Notes: generated from the sequence alone by a model not told the origin. A stretch of DNA of 64,000 bases from DYFT01 sp041695085 (GCA_041695085.1 JBGFRO010000004.1:1-64000); one strand, 5' to 3'. Shown: positions 7,106-15,883, counted from the stretch's first letter. Made by a program: numbers and translations.

Positions 7106-8289
7106 CAGAACACCTGCGTCAAGAAACTGGACCCGGCCAGCTTCCCTGCGCCCCGAAGTCGAAAATATTCTGCCACAGTTTTGCCTGCATCTGCATACGT
7201 AGAACGCGTCCCTAAGTTCACATTTCGTCGTCCGCGGGGGGAATAGCAGAGCATGGGAACATATTCTCTCGAATGATCCGTGCTGTTGTCGGTCGGATCA
7301 TTGCCGTGATCGGCGGTGATCATGAGGAGATCTCCTGCTTTCATAGTTTCCAGCAGTTCCGGGACCGAAGCATCGAATTCCGTCAGCGCCTCGGCCAGTC
7401 CGTGCGGATTCTGCCGATGGCCGTACTGCGTATCGAAGTCGACAAGATTCGTCATCACGAAACCGCTTTTCACTCTACGAGCAGCGCGTAGAGTCTCTCG
7501 TATTCCCTCTGCATTAGACGACGTGTGAATTTTCTCGGTCAGTCCGCGACCCGCGAAGAGATCGTCGATCTTTCCTATTCCAACCGTTTCATATCCTTCT
7601 TCAAGCAACATATCCAACACGGTTGTGGAAGGCGGTTCGAGTGCGAAGTCTTTCCGTCCGGCGGTGCGCGTGTACGTTCCAGAGCTTCCAACAAACGGGC
7701 GCGCGATCACTCGTCCGACGGCATGGGGACCGACAACTACTTCTTCCCGTGTTCTCCGGCATATCTCATACAAACGCGGGAGAGGAATAACCTCTTCATG
7801 CGCGGCAATCTGAAGCACGGAATCGCCCGATGTGTACACGATCGGAAATCCCGTTCGGAGGTGTTCATCCCCCAGCTCTTTGATGATCTCCGTCCCTGAC
7901 GCGGGCTTATTCCCCAAAACGCCCTCGCAGCCTGTCACGGCCCTGAACTTCTCCAGCACCTCTTTTGGAAAACCATCAGGATAAACCGGGAACGCACGCT
8001 CGGTGATGAGCCCCGCCAACTCCCAATGCCCTGTCGTGCTGTCTTTTCCCGCGGAGCGTTCGGCCATTTTGCCGTAACACCCCGCTGCATCGCTTACCGC
8101 CCACACTCCCTCCATCGCACCAATGTTCCCAAGTCCGAGCCGTTCGAGATTAGGTACGCGCAACCCGCCGACGGCGCGAGCGGTATTGCCCAAGGTGTTG
8201 GCGCCGCGATCTCCATACGCATCCGCGTCTGGGAGCTCACCGACACCAACGCCGTCCAGAACTACCAACACAACTTTGCCAGAATTCAA
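7105..8289 (-). CDS. deoB: Phosphopentomutase
   Basis: Interconverts (deoxy)ribose-1-phosphate and (deoxy)ribose-5-phosphate, linking nucleoside phosphorolysis to the pentose pool. The 394-aa length is typical. It belongs to the alkaline-phosphatase superfamily, with metal-binding VVLDGVGVGELPDA (Asp12) near the start, the acceptor-threonine region GKDSTTGHWE (about 82-91), GKIDDLFAGRG, and the C-terminal ITADHGNDPT metal site. It is followed without a gap by the antitoxin/PIN pair and two microcompartment vertex genes. This context suggests that deoxyribose-5-phosphate feeds a microcompartment pathway; the deoC aldolase itself is not in the window. Confidence 0.96.
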   Translation of the reverse strand: MNSGKVVLVVLDGVGVGELPDADAYGDRGANTLGNTARAVGGLRVPNLERLGLGNIGAMEGVWAVSDAAGCYGKMAERSAGKDSTTGHWELAGLITERAFPVYPDGFPKEVLEKFRAVTGCEGVLGNKPASGTEIIKELGDEHLRTGFPIVYTSGDSVLQIAAHEEVIPLPRLYEICRRTREEVVVGPHAVGRVIARPFVGSSGTYTRTAGRKDFALEPPSTTVLDMLLEEGYETVGIGKIDDLFAGRGLTEKIHTSSNAEGIRETLRAARRVKSGFVMTNLVDFDTQYGHRQNPHGLAEALTEFDASVPELLETMKAGDLLMITADHGNDPTDNSTDHSREYVPMLCYSPRGRRNVNLGTRSTYADAGKTVAEYFRLRGAGKLAGSSFLTQVF

Positions 8290-8332
8290 GCGGCGGACAG
8301 TGGTCGAGATGAGGGAAAATGAAGCGACGATG

Positions 8333-8527
8333 TTATGCGAAAATCATCTTCTCATTGCACTTGCACACCTGCACGCGGGTTCGATTAAATCGGTACGTGC
8401 CGTGGAGGGTGCGGACAGACTGGACATACAGGGTCGGAACCTTGACGGTGCCGCATTTAGGACACTTCACCCCTTTTTCCTGCATGCCCTTCTTAACTTT
8501 CTCTGCAAAATCCGATTGCTTCGCCAT
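8333..8527 (-). CDS. Small zinc-ribbon protein
   Basis: Sixty-four-residue protein with four cysteines arranged as KCPKCG (about residues 22-25) and VCKC (about 54-56), which can form a single zinc ribbon. The middle is basic (FNRTRVQVCK) and might contact nucleic acid. It begins MAKQSDFAEKVKKGMQEKG. Gaps of 24 bp to the sensor gene upstream and 43 bp to deoB downstream suggest one operon. I do not recognise a named family and infer no specific function. Confidence 0.75.
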   Translation of the reverse strand: MAKQSDFAEKVKKGMQEKGVKCPKCGTVKVPTLYVQSVRTLHGTYRFNRTRVQVCKCNEKMIFA

Positions 8528-8551
8528 TGTATCCTCCGAACATCAAAATGA

Positions 8552-10477
8552 TCAGAACACTCGTACAACATTGCCGCCCGCCTCGACCGCCTTCTTCAAG
8601 GTCTGGCTGGCATTTTCCAACAGCTCGATGTCGCTTGTCTGACTTACCGCTCCACACACACCGATGCTGACCGTCACCGAAAAACTCTTTTGTTCAACGT
8701 TCATTATGTTACTTGCGATGTTTTTGCGAAGTTTCTCCGCCCACAGGTTTGCTTCATGCTTGTCGGTTGCAATGAGCAAGACCGCAAATCGGTTGAAATC
8801 GTATCGTCCCACGACATCATAGGGACGAACGGAAGCCCGAATCATACGGGCAACGTTCTGAAGCACAAAATCGAACCCGTCCCGTCCGTATCGCTGCAGA
8901 TGATCATTCATGGCATCGATGGAAAGCATGACGACGGTGAGGTCGGCACCGAAATCATTTGCGCGCTGCACCTCTTCTTGCACCCGCGTTATGAAGTATT
9001 TTCTGGTCGCAACGCCGGTCGCCTCGTCCATGAGCACGTAGTTATTCACCACATCCGTCAGCGAGAAAATCTCCAGAGCAAGGGATGTCATATCGACCAA
9101 TTTTTGGAGAAGTTTGACCTCCGATTCGGAGTAAACGCGCTTGCCTTTGCTTTCAACCGCCAACGCCCCATAACAGCGTTTCATAGAAGTCATAGGGAGA
9201 ACGATCATACTCCCCTGCGCATCCACGCGCTCCGCCTTGTAGAAGCGAGGGAGATCAGCCGCGGCAAGGTCGTCAACAATTCGAGGTACGGCCATCTGAA
9301 TTGCCCCACCAACGAGGCTGTGGTTTGGGTCGATCTCATGGGTCGGCGCGACGTACGGGTCGTTCATACGATTCATCACAAACTGCACAACCCACGACTT
9401 TCGTGCCTCATCGAACAGTACGACAGTGATATAATCCCACGCCAGGAGTTTGGACGTTTCCTCGCATAGTGCGCGAATGGCATTATGTAGACTGAACTCA
9501 ATCTTCAGTTGCTCGCGAATGCGCGTAATCGAGCGGAGCACTTCCGAATCGAGCAACAAATCATACTTGTCGGTATAGCTCTTGATCAACGCGGAGATCA
9601 ACTTCGTGAATTGTCCCAGCGAAGCAAGGGTCTCCGGACCGTACGCGTCCTCGTCGATACAATCGATGGTTAAGACGGCAACGGGCTCCTGCGGGGCGAG
9701 CTGCGATTTCGTGTAGAAAATAGGTACGGCGATGAAGGTCTTGACCGGTTCGATGCCCTCGTAGTAGCCCAGGAGCTCCAGTTGTCCGGCTGCGTTGACG
9801 TGATTGAGAATTTTCGGCTGTCCGGTGAGCGCGACCTGACTGATCACATCCGTCCCCAGCTCGCGTCGACGATGGGTCATAAATTTCTCGCTGTCCGAGA
9901 TGAAACTTTCGAGAACGGTCTGCTTCTTTTCACGATTGACCCAGAAAAACGCGACCGAGTGCGCGAAGTGCACTTCCTTCACAACCGTAAGCACTTTTTT
10001 CATCAGGAAGCCGAACTCGGATTTCGGTCCTCCTTCGCGCACGAAGAGGTCGTCGTTCACGTCGACAAAATCAGAAAGTTGGAATTCATATTCGCTTGAG
10101 AGAGCAACGTGCTGCGGCGCACCCTGTTTGCTCGATGGTGCCGTTCCCGGATGTCTTCCCTCCTCTACGACGTCGACCCGATACTGTTTGCCGATCGGCT
10201 GCAAATCGTCGAAGACGAGTTTTTTCATATCGGGATCTTGCTCCTCTGTTGTTGTCGAATTGTCGCTTGTCTTCTCTCCTTCCCAGCCGTGTGTGCTCCC
10301 TCGTTTGGCTGTCACGAAAATGTAGGCGAACGCTGAGCCGCTCAGGCCGAAGGCGAGCACCCGCACAATTGGACCGCTGACGAACCATCCAACAAAAAAT
10401 AAAATGACGCCCGCAACGACAATCAATTCCTGTATTAATGTGAGATCATTAATCCAGGAACGTATTGTTCTGAACAT
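8552..10477 (-). CDS. Membrane-anchored GAF sensor protein with degenerate GGDEF domain
   Basis: Protein of 641 aa counting from ATG at 10477 (MFRTIRSWINDL). Two N-terminal hydrophobic segments (about 15-55) anchor it; a linker leads to two GAF-like sensory segments (about 140-300 and 320-470), and the C-terminus is a GGDEF-fold domain. The diguanylate cyclase signature is replaced by DFNRF at residues 560-564 within VVGRYDFNRFAVLL, so catalytic Gly-Gly-Asp/Glu-Glu-Phe is lost and c-di-GMP synthesis is unlikely. It may bind a nucleotide or act as a scaffold. First gene of the minus-strand run; about 260 bp separate it from the divergent gene at 10738 and must hold both promoters, though I cannot point to exact boxes. 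Confidence 0.8.
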   Translation of the reverse strand: MFRTIRSWINDLTLIQELIVVAGVILFFVGWFVSGPIVRVLAFGLSGSAFAYIFVTAKRGSTHGWEGEKTSDNSTTTEEQDPDMKKLVFDDLQPIGKQYRVDVVEEGRHPGTAPSSKQGAPQHVALSSEYEFQLSDFVDVNDDLFVREGGPKSEFGFLMKKVLTVVKEVHFAHSVAFFWVNREKKQTVLESFISDSEKFMTHRRRELGTDVISQVALTGQPKILNHVNAAGQLELLGYYEGIEPVKTFIAVPIFYTKSQLAPQEPVAVLTIDCIDEDAYGPETLASLGQFTKLISALIKSYTDKYDLLLDSEVLRSITRIREQLKIEFSLHNAIRALCEETSKLLAWDYITVVLFDEARKSWVVQFVMNRMNDPYVAPTHEIDPNHSLVGGAIQMAVPRIVDDLAAADLPRFYKAERVDAQGSMIVLPMTSMKRCYGALAVESKGKRVYSESEVKLLQKLVDMTSLALEIFSLTDVVNNYVLMDEATGVATRKYFITRVQEEVQRANDFGADLTVVMLSIDAMNDHLQRYGRDGFDFVLQNVARMIRASVRPYDVVGRYDFNRFAVLLIATDKHEANLWAEKLRKNIASNIMNVEQKSFSVTVSIGVCGAVSQTSDIELLENASQTLKKAVEAGGNVVRVF

Positions 10478-10737
10478 TCGGGCGTCAGTCCTTATCGGAT
10501 TGAAGATGCATCTGACCCACAAAAGTTGCACAAATTTAGGCTTTTAGGCAAAGAAAGTCAAGGTAGAACTCAGCCGCATGTCATAAAGAAACCATTCAGC
10601 ACACACTTCTTTTCGTTCGGTTCGCACATTGCAAGAGCGCATGTGACGCAAGAGATTGAGCTTGCGAGAATTGGCAAATTTCCCTACTTTTTGCGCGCAA
10701 CAACGCAGCACGATCTACACTCCAAGATTTCTCGCCG

Positions 10738-13245
10738 ATGAAAGCCGTGATTATGGCGGGAGGGTTCGGAACCCGCCTGCGCCCTCTAACGTGCAACATC
10801 CCAAAACCGATGGTTCCGATGCTCAATCGACCAATGATGGAGCATATCGTTGAACTGTTAAAAAAACACGGGATGACCGATCTTGTGGCAACCCTGTACT
10901 ACCAGCCCGAGGTCATTACCAACTATTTTGGGGATGGTCGGGCGCTCGGCGTTTCCCTCCAATATCTCAAAGCCGAGGCGGACTACGGAACGGCAGGAAG
11001 CGTTCGCAACGCCAAAGAATTTCTTGACCAGCGTTTCCTCATCATCAGTGGTGACGTGTTTACGGATTTCGACCTTTCTGCTGCCATCCGCTATCATGAA
11101 GAAAAAAAGGCGAAGGCAACGATCGTTCTTACGCACTCCTCTAACCCCTTACAATTCGGCGTTGTGCTGACGCACGATGATGGCAAGATCTCGCGGTTTC
11201 TCGAGAAGCCGTCCTGGGGCGAGGTCTTCAGCGACACCATCAACACCGGCATTTACATCCTCGAACCGGAAGTACTCGATCTGATACCACCAAAAGAGGA
11301 ATTCGACTTCAGCAAAAACCTTTTCCCCCTGATGCTCGAGAGGGACCTAGGCTTGTACGGTTACGTAGCCGAAGGGTATTGGCGCGATATCGGCAATTTG
11401 AATGAATATCAGGATGCTCATTTCGACGCGTTGCGCGGCGTGGTAAAGGTAAATATCCCCGGCTCGGCAGACGGAGGTGTGTATGTGGGTGAACAGACGA
11501 AGGTCGAAACCGAGCGGAAAAACCTGAGCGGCACGGTCGTTATCGGGCGCAACTCCCGCATTCATCCGAAGGTCATTATCTCGAATTCCGTCATCGGCAA
11601 CGATTGCGAGATACTGCCGGGAAGCATCGTCCGCAATTGCGTAATTTGGGGAGGCACGCAGATTGGCGCGCGGGCTGAGCTTTCCATGGACGTGGTGGGA
11701 TCCAAGTGTATCATCGGTGACGATGCCATCATTGCCGAGAACGTCTTCATCAGCGATCAATGCGTGATCGGCAAACGCAGCCGATTGATGGCCAACATCA
11801 AACTGTGGCCCGAGAAGGTTGTGGAAGAAGGGGCGATCGTGACGCGCAGTTTGGTGTGGGAGGATCGCTGGCTTCGTGAGTTGTTCAGCGAGGCGAGAGT
11901 GAGCGGAATTTCGAACATTGAAATGAATCCTGAGTTTGCAGCCAAATTGGGTGCAGCGTTCGGAGCATTTGTGGGGGCGGGTTCCACCGTGATCACGAGC
12001 CGCGATTCGGATAACGTGTCCCGCATGATCAATCGAGCATTTATGTGCGGTCTCATGTCCGCCGGCGTCCACTGCGACGACCTGAGGGCTACCTCGATTC
12101 CTATTGTCCGTCACGAGTTGCGCGGAGGAAAACAGCGCGGCGGCATCCACGTCCGAAAATCCCCCTACAACAAGCAGGTCACCGATATCATCTTTTTCGA
12201 CTCGGATGGAAAAGATCTTCCAACGAACAAGTCGAAAGCGGTGGAGCGACTTTTTTTCGGGGAAGATTTCACGAGGTCAAGTTACGACGCCGTTGGCTCT
12301 ATCCACTTCCCGGAACGTGCGACGGAGAGTTATATCGAACGTTTCCTCGGAACCCTGAACACACAAGCCATCCGGACGGCAGGATTGAAGCTCGTTATCG
12401 ACTATTCGAACGGGATCGCTTCGACGATCTTTCCGAATATTCTGGGCAATTTGAATGTACAGGTGGTCTCCCTTCACGCGTATCTTGATAGTAAAAAGCT
12501 GACGCGTACACGGGAGGAAATCGAGCAATCCCTCAAAGAACTTTCTCACGTCGTCACGTCCCTGCAGTACGACGTCGGTTGCATGCTCGACCCGGGTGCA
12601 GAAAAAATCCTTGTGGTGGATGAGCATGGTCGTCACATCAATAACGATCGACTCTTGACGTTGATGACGAAGTTGGTTATTCTGGCGTATCCGGATATCC
12701 GGCGCGTCGCCATCCCAGTCTCGGCTTCCGGGGAAATCGATCTTCTGGCGGAGCAGTTCGGGTTCACTGTCGTGAAGACACGGGATAATCATCTGGCCTT
12801 GATGGAGGCGGCCTCCGACAAGCAGAACCGATTCGTCGGCGGCACCAAGGGAGGGTTCATCTATAACGATTTTCTCTTCGCTTCGGACGGCATGTATTCG
12901 GTCGCTAAGTTGCTCGAGTGTCTTGCCCTGACAAAGAAACGGTTAGGTGAGTTAGACCGCGAGACCCCGAGGCTGCATCTCGTCAAGAAGGCCGTTCCCT
13001 GCTCCTGGAACGTGAAGGGGAGGGTCATGCGTTACGTTATGAAGGAGTCCGAGCGAATGACGCGCGAGCTGATCGACGGAGTAAAGATCTTCCCGAAGAA
13101 AGACCGGCGTACCTCCGTCCTGCTGAATCCGGATCGCACACGTCCTCTCTTTCACATTAACGCGGAATCGGAAGACATGGCACTTGCCCAGTCCCTCGCC
13201 GGGGAGTACGAACAGAAGTTGATCCAATGGATCGCAAATGAATAG
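10738..13245 (+). CDS. Sugar nucleotidyltransferase / phosphohexomutase-like fusion
   Basis: Protein of 835 aa. Residues 1-235 are a sugar-phosphate nucleotidyltransferase with GGFGTRLRP (8-16), the IPKPMVP lysine loop, GTAGSV and ISGDVFTDFD metal site. Residues about 245-375 form a left-handed β-helix (hexapeptide repeats such as VIGRNSRIHPKVIISNSVIG). From about 385 to the end is a phosphoglucomutase/phosphomannomutase-fold region. Its phosphoserine loop is HVRKSPY (471-477) instead of TASHNP, and the metal loop is DPGAEK (618-623) instead of DGDxDR, so mutase activity is doubtful. Such fusions, annotated mannose-1-phosphate guanylyltransferase/phosphomannomutase, are known in Chlorobi and cyanobacteria. 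The nucleotide substrate cannot be fixed from sequence. PTS IIA follows 32 bp later. Confidence 0.88.
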   Translation: MKAVIMAGGFGTRLRPLTCNIPKPMVPMLNRPMMEHIVELLKKHGMTDLVATLYYQPEVITNYFGDGRALGVSLQYLKAEADYGTAGSVRNAKEFLDQRFLIISGDVFTDFDLSAAIRYHEEKKAKATIVLTHSSNPLQFGVVLTHDDGKISRFLEKPSWGEVFSDTINTGIYILEPEVLDLIPPKEEFDFSKNLFPLMLERDLGLYGYVAEGYWRDIGNLNEYQDAHFDALRGVVKVNIPGSADGGVYVGEQTKVETERKNLSGTVVIGRNSRIHPKVIISNSVIGNDCEILPGSIVRNCVIWGGTQIGARAELSMDVVGSKCIIGDDAIIAENVFISDQCVIGKRSRLMANIKLWPEKVVEEGAIVTRSLVWEDRWLRELFSEARVSGISNIEMNPEFAAKLGAAFGAFVGAGSTVITSRDSDNVSRMINRAFMCGLMSAGVHCDDLRATSIPIVRHELRGGKQRGGIHVRKSPYNKQVTDIIFFDSDGKDLPTNKSKAVERLFFGEDFTRSSYDAVGSIHFPERATESYIERFLGTLNTQAIRTAGLKLVIDYSNGIASTIFPNILGNLNVQVVSLHAYLDSKKLTRTREEIEQSLKELSHVVTSLQYDVGCMLDPGAEKILVVDEHGRHINNDRLLTLMTKLVILAYPDIRRVAIPVSASGEIDLLAEQFGFTVVKTRDNHLALMEAASDKQNRFVGGTKGGFIYNDFLFASDGMYSVAKLLECLALTKKRLGELDRETPRLHLVKKAVPCSWNVKGRVMRYVMKESERMTRELIDGVKIFPKKDRRTSVLLNPDRTRPLFHINAESEDMALAQSLAGEYEQKLIQWIANE

Positions 13246-13277
13246 AAACAACACCGTGCATCGAGCTTGGAGAATGA

Positions 13278-13748
13278 ATGAAGATTGTTGAAATCCTGAA
13301 CGAACAGGTCGTCCGTACCAACCTTCCCGGCACAACCAAGACGGAAATCATCAATGCGATGATCGAACTCGCGGCGACGCAAGATCGGGTGCTCGACAAA
13401 GAGAAGATGCGGGAAGCGATCTTTGAGCGGGAAAAGATCATGTCGACCGGCGTCGGATCGGGCTTCGCCATCCCTCATGGAAAAACGGATGCGGTGCGGG
13501 ATATCGTCGCGGCGTTCGCCATCACCGAACAACCGATCGACTATCAATCGCTCGACGAACAACCAGTACGTATCGTCTTCCTGCTGGTCGGACGCGATAA
13601 TATGGTCGGGCCGCACATAAAACTGCTCAGTCGGATCTCGCGACTGATGAACCGTGAGGAATTCCGCAAACGACTCCTCGAAGCACATACACCCGCCGAG
13701 GTACTTGAAATCTTCCGGCAAGAAGAAGAGTCCCACTTCGAGGTGTAA
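13278..13748 (+). CDS. PTS fructose/nitrogen-type EIIA domain protein
   Basis: Stand-alone EIIA domain of 156 aa. The phosphorylatable His67 is in GFAIPHGKTDAV, followed by VFLLVGRD and the typical C-terminal helices (HIKLLSRISRLM). EIIA(Ntr)/EIIA(Fru) proteins accept phosphate from HPr or NPr and usually regulate rather than transport when no EIIB/EIIC is nearby; none is seen here. It lies 32 bp after the nucleotidyltransferase fusion and probably shares its transcript. The last gene before a 470-bp non-coding stretch. Confidence 0.9.
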   Translation: MKIVEILNEQVVRTNLPGTTKTEIINAMIELAATQDRVLDKEKMREAIFEREKIMSTGVGSGFAIPHGKTDAVRDIVAAFAITEQPIDYQSLDEQPVRIVFLLVGRDNMVGPHIKLLSRISRLMNREEFRKRLLEAHTPAEVLEIFRQEEESHFEV

Positions 13749-13864
13749 CGCTTGTCAGGCTCTCTCCTGCCTCCCTTCCACACCTTCAATCCGATTTTTA
13801 GAGAGTCGTTACAACTTAGGTGGAGCAAGCGGGAGGATGTCGAAATCACGGCGCGCGGGTTGGA

Positions 13865-13968
13865 AAGCGATGGCGTGCGTTCAATTCTTGGCGCACTCCC
13901 GTGTCACGTCCATCACCTCCTTCCGCAGATGCGCCAAGAATTGTGGGTGGTGTGGAGGAAGAGCCATC
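13865..13968. repeat. Large inverted repeat in the hisS upstream region
   Basis: Perfect 13-bp arms AATTCTTGGCGCA (13883-13895) and TGCGCCAAGAATT (13930-13942) enclose a 34-bp loop. Outside them GATGGC (13869-13874) faces GCCATC (13963-13968), and the loop segment CACCTCCTTCC pairs imperfectly with GGTGTGGAGGAAG downstream. The structure is palindromic in a broad sense and could be a REP-like element or a transcribed structured RNA. Both strands have weak open frames only. It belongs to the 468-bp gap between the PTS IIA gene and hisS. Confidence 0.6.
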
Positions 13969-14003
13969 GCGTGCGTTTGATTTCGGTACGTTTTCTTTTG
14001 TGA

Positions 14004-14118
14004 GGCTATGCAAAATGGAGGGCGAGAAGGCTTCTCGCCCACAGTGGTGTTGCGAAGACTGTCTGAATTCCTCAAAGCTCGAACTCGCACATCACGTCGA
14101 TTGAACTTTTTGCACAGC
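14004..14118 (-). repeat. Dispersed MITE-like repeat, copy A
   Basis: About 115 bp, in reverse orientation relative to the copy at 54657-54772. A hand alignment without gaps shows about 16 mismatches. The ends form imperfect terminal inverted repeats (GGCTATGCAAAA at 14004-14015 against the complement of TTTTTGCACAGC ending at about 14118). Internally this copy has a perfect hairpin GGGCGAGAAG / CTTCTCGCCC (14020-14029 and 14031-14040). It lies about 100 bp before the hisS start. No transposase is nearby. Confidence 0.7.
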
Positions 14119-14216
14119 GTCGGAATCAAGGTCCACAAACCCGGCTCGGATTTCGTCCGATACTTTTGTATCTTCGCTAAGTTTTCTCTGAGAGCTCTCA
14201 GTCCCAAACGCCCATT

Positions 14217-15467
14217 GTGAAATTTCGATCGATCAAAGGTACGAAGGACATTCTTCCCGGGGAATCGGAGAAGTGGCAAGCCGTCGAAGCGTTGATTCGT
14301 GACGTACTGCACAGAGCCAATTACCGGGAAATCCGTACGCCGGTCTTCGAGGAGACAGCCCTGTTTCAGCGAAGTATCGGCGAGTTGACCGATATCGTGA
14401 GCAAAGAGATGTACACGTTTCGGGATCGCAGCGATGAGAGTGTGACCCTGAAGCCGGAAGGAACGGCATCTGTTCTACGCGCATACATCCAACACAACCT
14501 CGGTGAACAGTCCCCTCTCACAAAGCTGTATTATATCGGACCGATGTTTCGCCAGGAGCGGCCGCAGGCTGGGAGGCTTCGGCAGTTCCATCAATTCGGG
14601 GCCGAGGCTCTCGGAAGCTCTTCGCCTCAACTGGATGTCGAAATGATGTTGATTCCACTTGAGGTATGCAGACGTCTCGGCATCGGCTCGGTTACGTTGA
14701 AGGTTAATTCGGTTGGTTGTGAGAAATGCCGGCCGGCTTATCGTGAACGACTTGTTCAAGAGCTGATGGCGCTCTACCACGAGCTGTCGGAGGAGAGCCG
14801 GACGCGCGTCAAACAAAATCCTTTACGAGTGTTGGATTCGAAAGACGAGAGGGACCGCGCTGCGACGCTAAATGCTCCGCTGATGAAGGACTTTCTTTGT
14901 GACGAATGCCAGACGCACTTCGCGGAGGTGGAACGACTTTTGAACGAGACAAGGACACCCTACGAAATCGATGGACGGCTGGTGCGCGGACTTGATTACT
15001 ACACAAAGACAGCCTTCGAAATCACCAGTAGCGCTCTCGGTTCGCAGGACGCGTTGGCGGGGGGCGGACGATACGATCTGCTCGTCCACGAACTTGGCGG
15101 CAAACCGACTCCCGGCGTCGGTTTCGCAGCGGGCATGGAGCGGTTGATGATCATTCTTGAAAAGCTCAAGCGAGGTCCAGATCCCCACATTCGCCCGGAT
15201 CTTTATATCGCCGCGGCGGACGATGCGGCTCGACGCCGGGCATTCGGATTCGCCCATCAACTGCGGCAGAAAGGTGTTGCCGCGGACCTAGACTACCTGG
15301 GACGAAGCCTCAAGGCACAGATGCGCGAAGCAAACCGACAACGTGCCCGGTACGTCATCGTCCTCGGTAATGAGGAGCTTGCGACCGGCAAAGCAAAACT
15401 CAAGAATATGGAAAGCGGTCAAGAAGAAGAGGTGCTCCTCACCGACCTCACTTCGAAACTCGCATAA
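14217..15467 (+). CDS. hisS: Histidyl-tRNA synthetase
   Basis: Class II aminoacyl-tRNA synthetase, 416 aa, charging tRNA(His). Motif 1 region (REIRTPVFEETALFQRSIGE), motif 2 (MFRQERPQAGRLRQFHQFG), the histidine-specific box LVRGLDYYTKTAFEI and motif 3 (GVGFAAGMERLM) are present, followed by the anticodon-binding domain (from about 330). The insertion domain carries cysteine pairs GCEKC and CDEC, which may bind zinc. It starts with GTG at 14217, giving MKFRSIKGTKDILP, the normal N-terminus. It opens a compact plus-strand operon through rlmB. Confidence 0.97.
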   Translation: MKFRSIKGTKDILPGESEKWQAVEALIRDVLHRANYREIRTPVFEETALFQRSIGELTDIVSKEMYTFRDRSDESVTLKPEGTASVLRAYIQHNLGEQSPLTKLYYIGPMFRQERPQAGRLRQFHQFGAEALGSSSPQLDVEMMLIPLEVCRRLGIGSVTLKVNSVGCEKCRPAYRERLVQELMALYHELSEESRTRVKQNPLRVLDSKDERDRAATLNAPLMKDFLCDECQTHFAEVERLLNETRTPYEIDGRLVRGLDYYTKTAFEITSSALGSQDALAGGGRYDLLVHELGGKPTPGVGFAAGMERLMIILEKLKRGPDPHIRPDLYIAAADDAARRRAFGFAHQLRQKGVAADLDYLGRSLKAQMREANRQRARYVIVLGNEELATGKAKLKNMESGQEEEVLLTDLTSKLA

Positions 15468-15469
15468 GC

Positions 15470-15871
15470 ATGGGAAAAAAGAAACAGAAGGAAGTCGAGT
15501 ACACCCTGCACATCTTTCCTCATTACGATGAGCGGACACGCAAAACCAGCACGATGTTTGTCGTACAAACTGTGAAAGAGTTTACAAATTTCAATTACGA
15601 AATCCTCCTCGAGAGCGGTGTAAAGGGGAGGGAGATCAGCTTCAAGATCCTCGGATTGCGTACAACCCCCCTGTTGATGCCGAATACCGGACCCGCGCGA
15701 GGAGTGAGGGAGTATTTCGACCTCCACGGCACCTATACGCTTTCCGTCATCAAGTTGAATAATGAAAAGAATCACTTCACGATCACAGTCACTGAAAACG
15801 GAATCCAGATTGAAGACCGGAATCAACGATCGTTTATCAAAGTATTGACGACTCCGCTTCCATTAAATTAA
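15470..15871 (+). CDS. Conserved-looking protein of unknown function
   Basis: One hundred thirty-three residues, starting two bases after the hisS stop. It opens with MGKKKQKEVEYTLHIFPHYD, and the rest alternates short hydrophobic and polar stretches predicted by eye to be mainly β-strand (for example YTLSVIKLNNEKNHFTITVTENGIQI). There is no signal peptide, no transmembrane segment and no cysteine. I do not recognise a domain. The tight spacing between hisS and lgt suggests cotranscription. Confidence 0.75.
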   Translation: MGKKKQKEVEYTLHIFPHYDERTRKTSTMFVVQTVKEFTNFNYEILLESGVKGREISFKILGLRTTPLLMPNTGPARGVREYFDLHGTYTLSVIKLNNEKNHFTITVTENGIQIEDRNQRSFIKVLTTPLPLN

Positions 15872-15883
15872 AAGCCACACACT

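Noticed and set aside
11347..12150. Long antisense frames inside the nucleotidyltransferase fusion and other genes
   Set aside because: They have no start signals or family sequence and lie on the opposite strand of well-supported genes.
13749..14216. T-box or riboswitch upstream of hisS
   Set aside because: No T-box sequence or specifier structure seen; the stem-loops are explained as repeats.
13881..14312. 143-codon open frame antisense to the hisS upstream region
   Set aside because: It overlaps the hisS start and the dispersed repeat and has no recognisable domain; the repeat's open frame is a coincidence of both copies.
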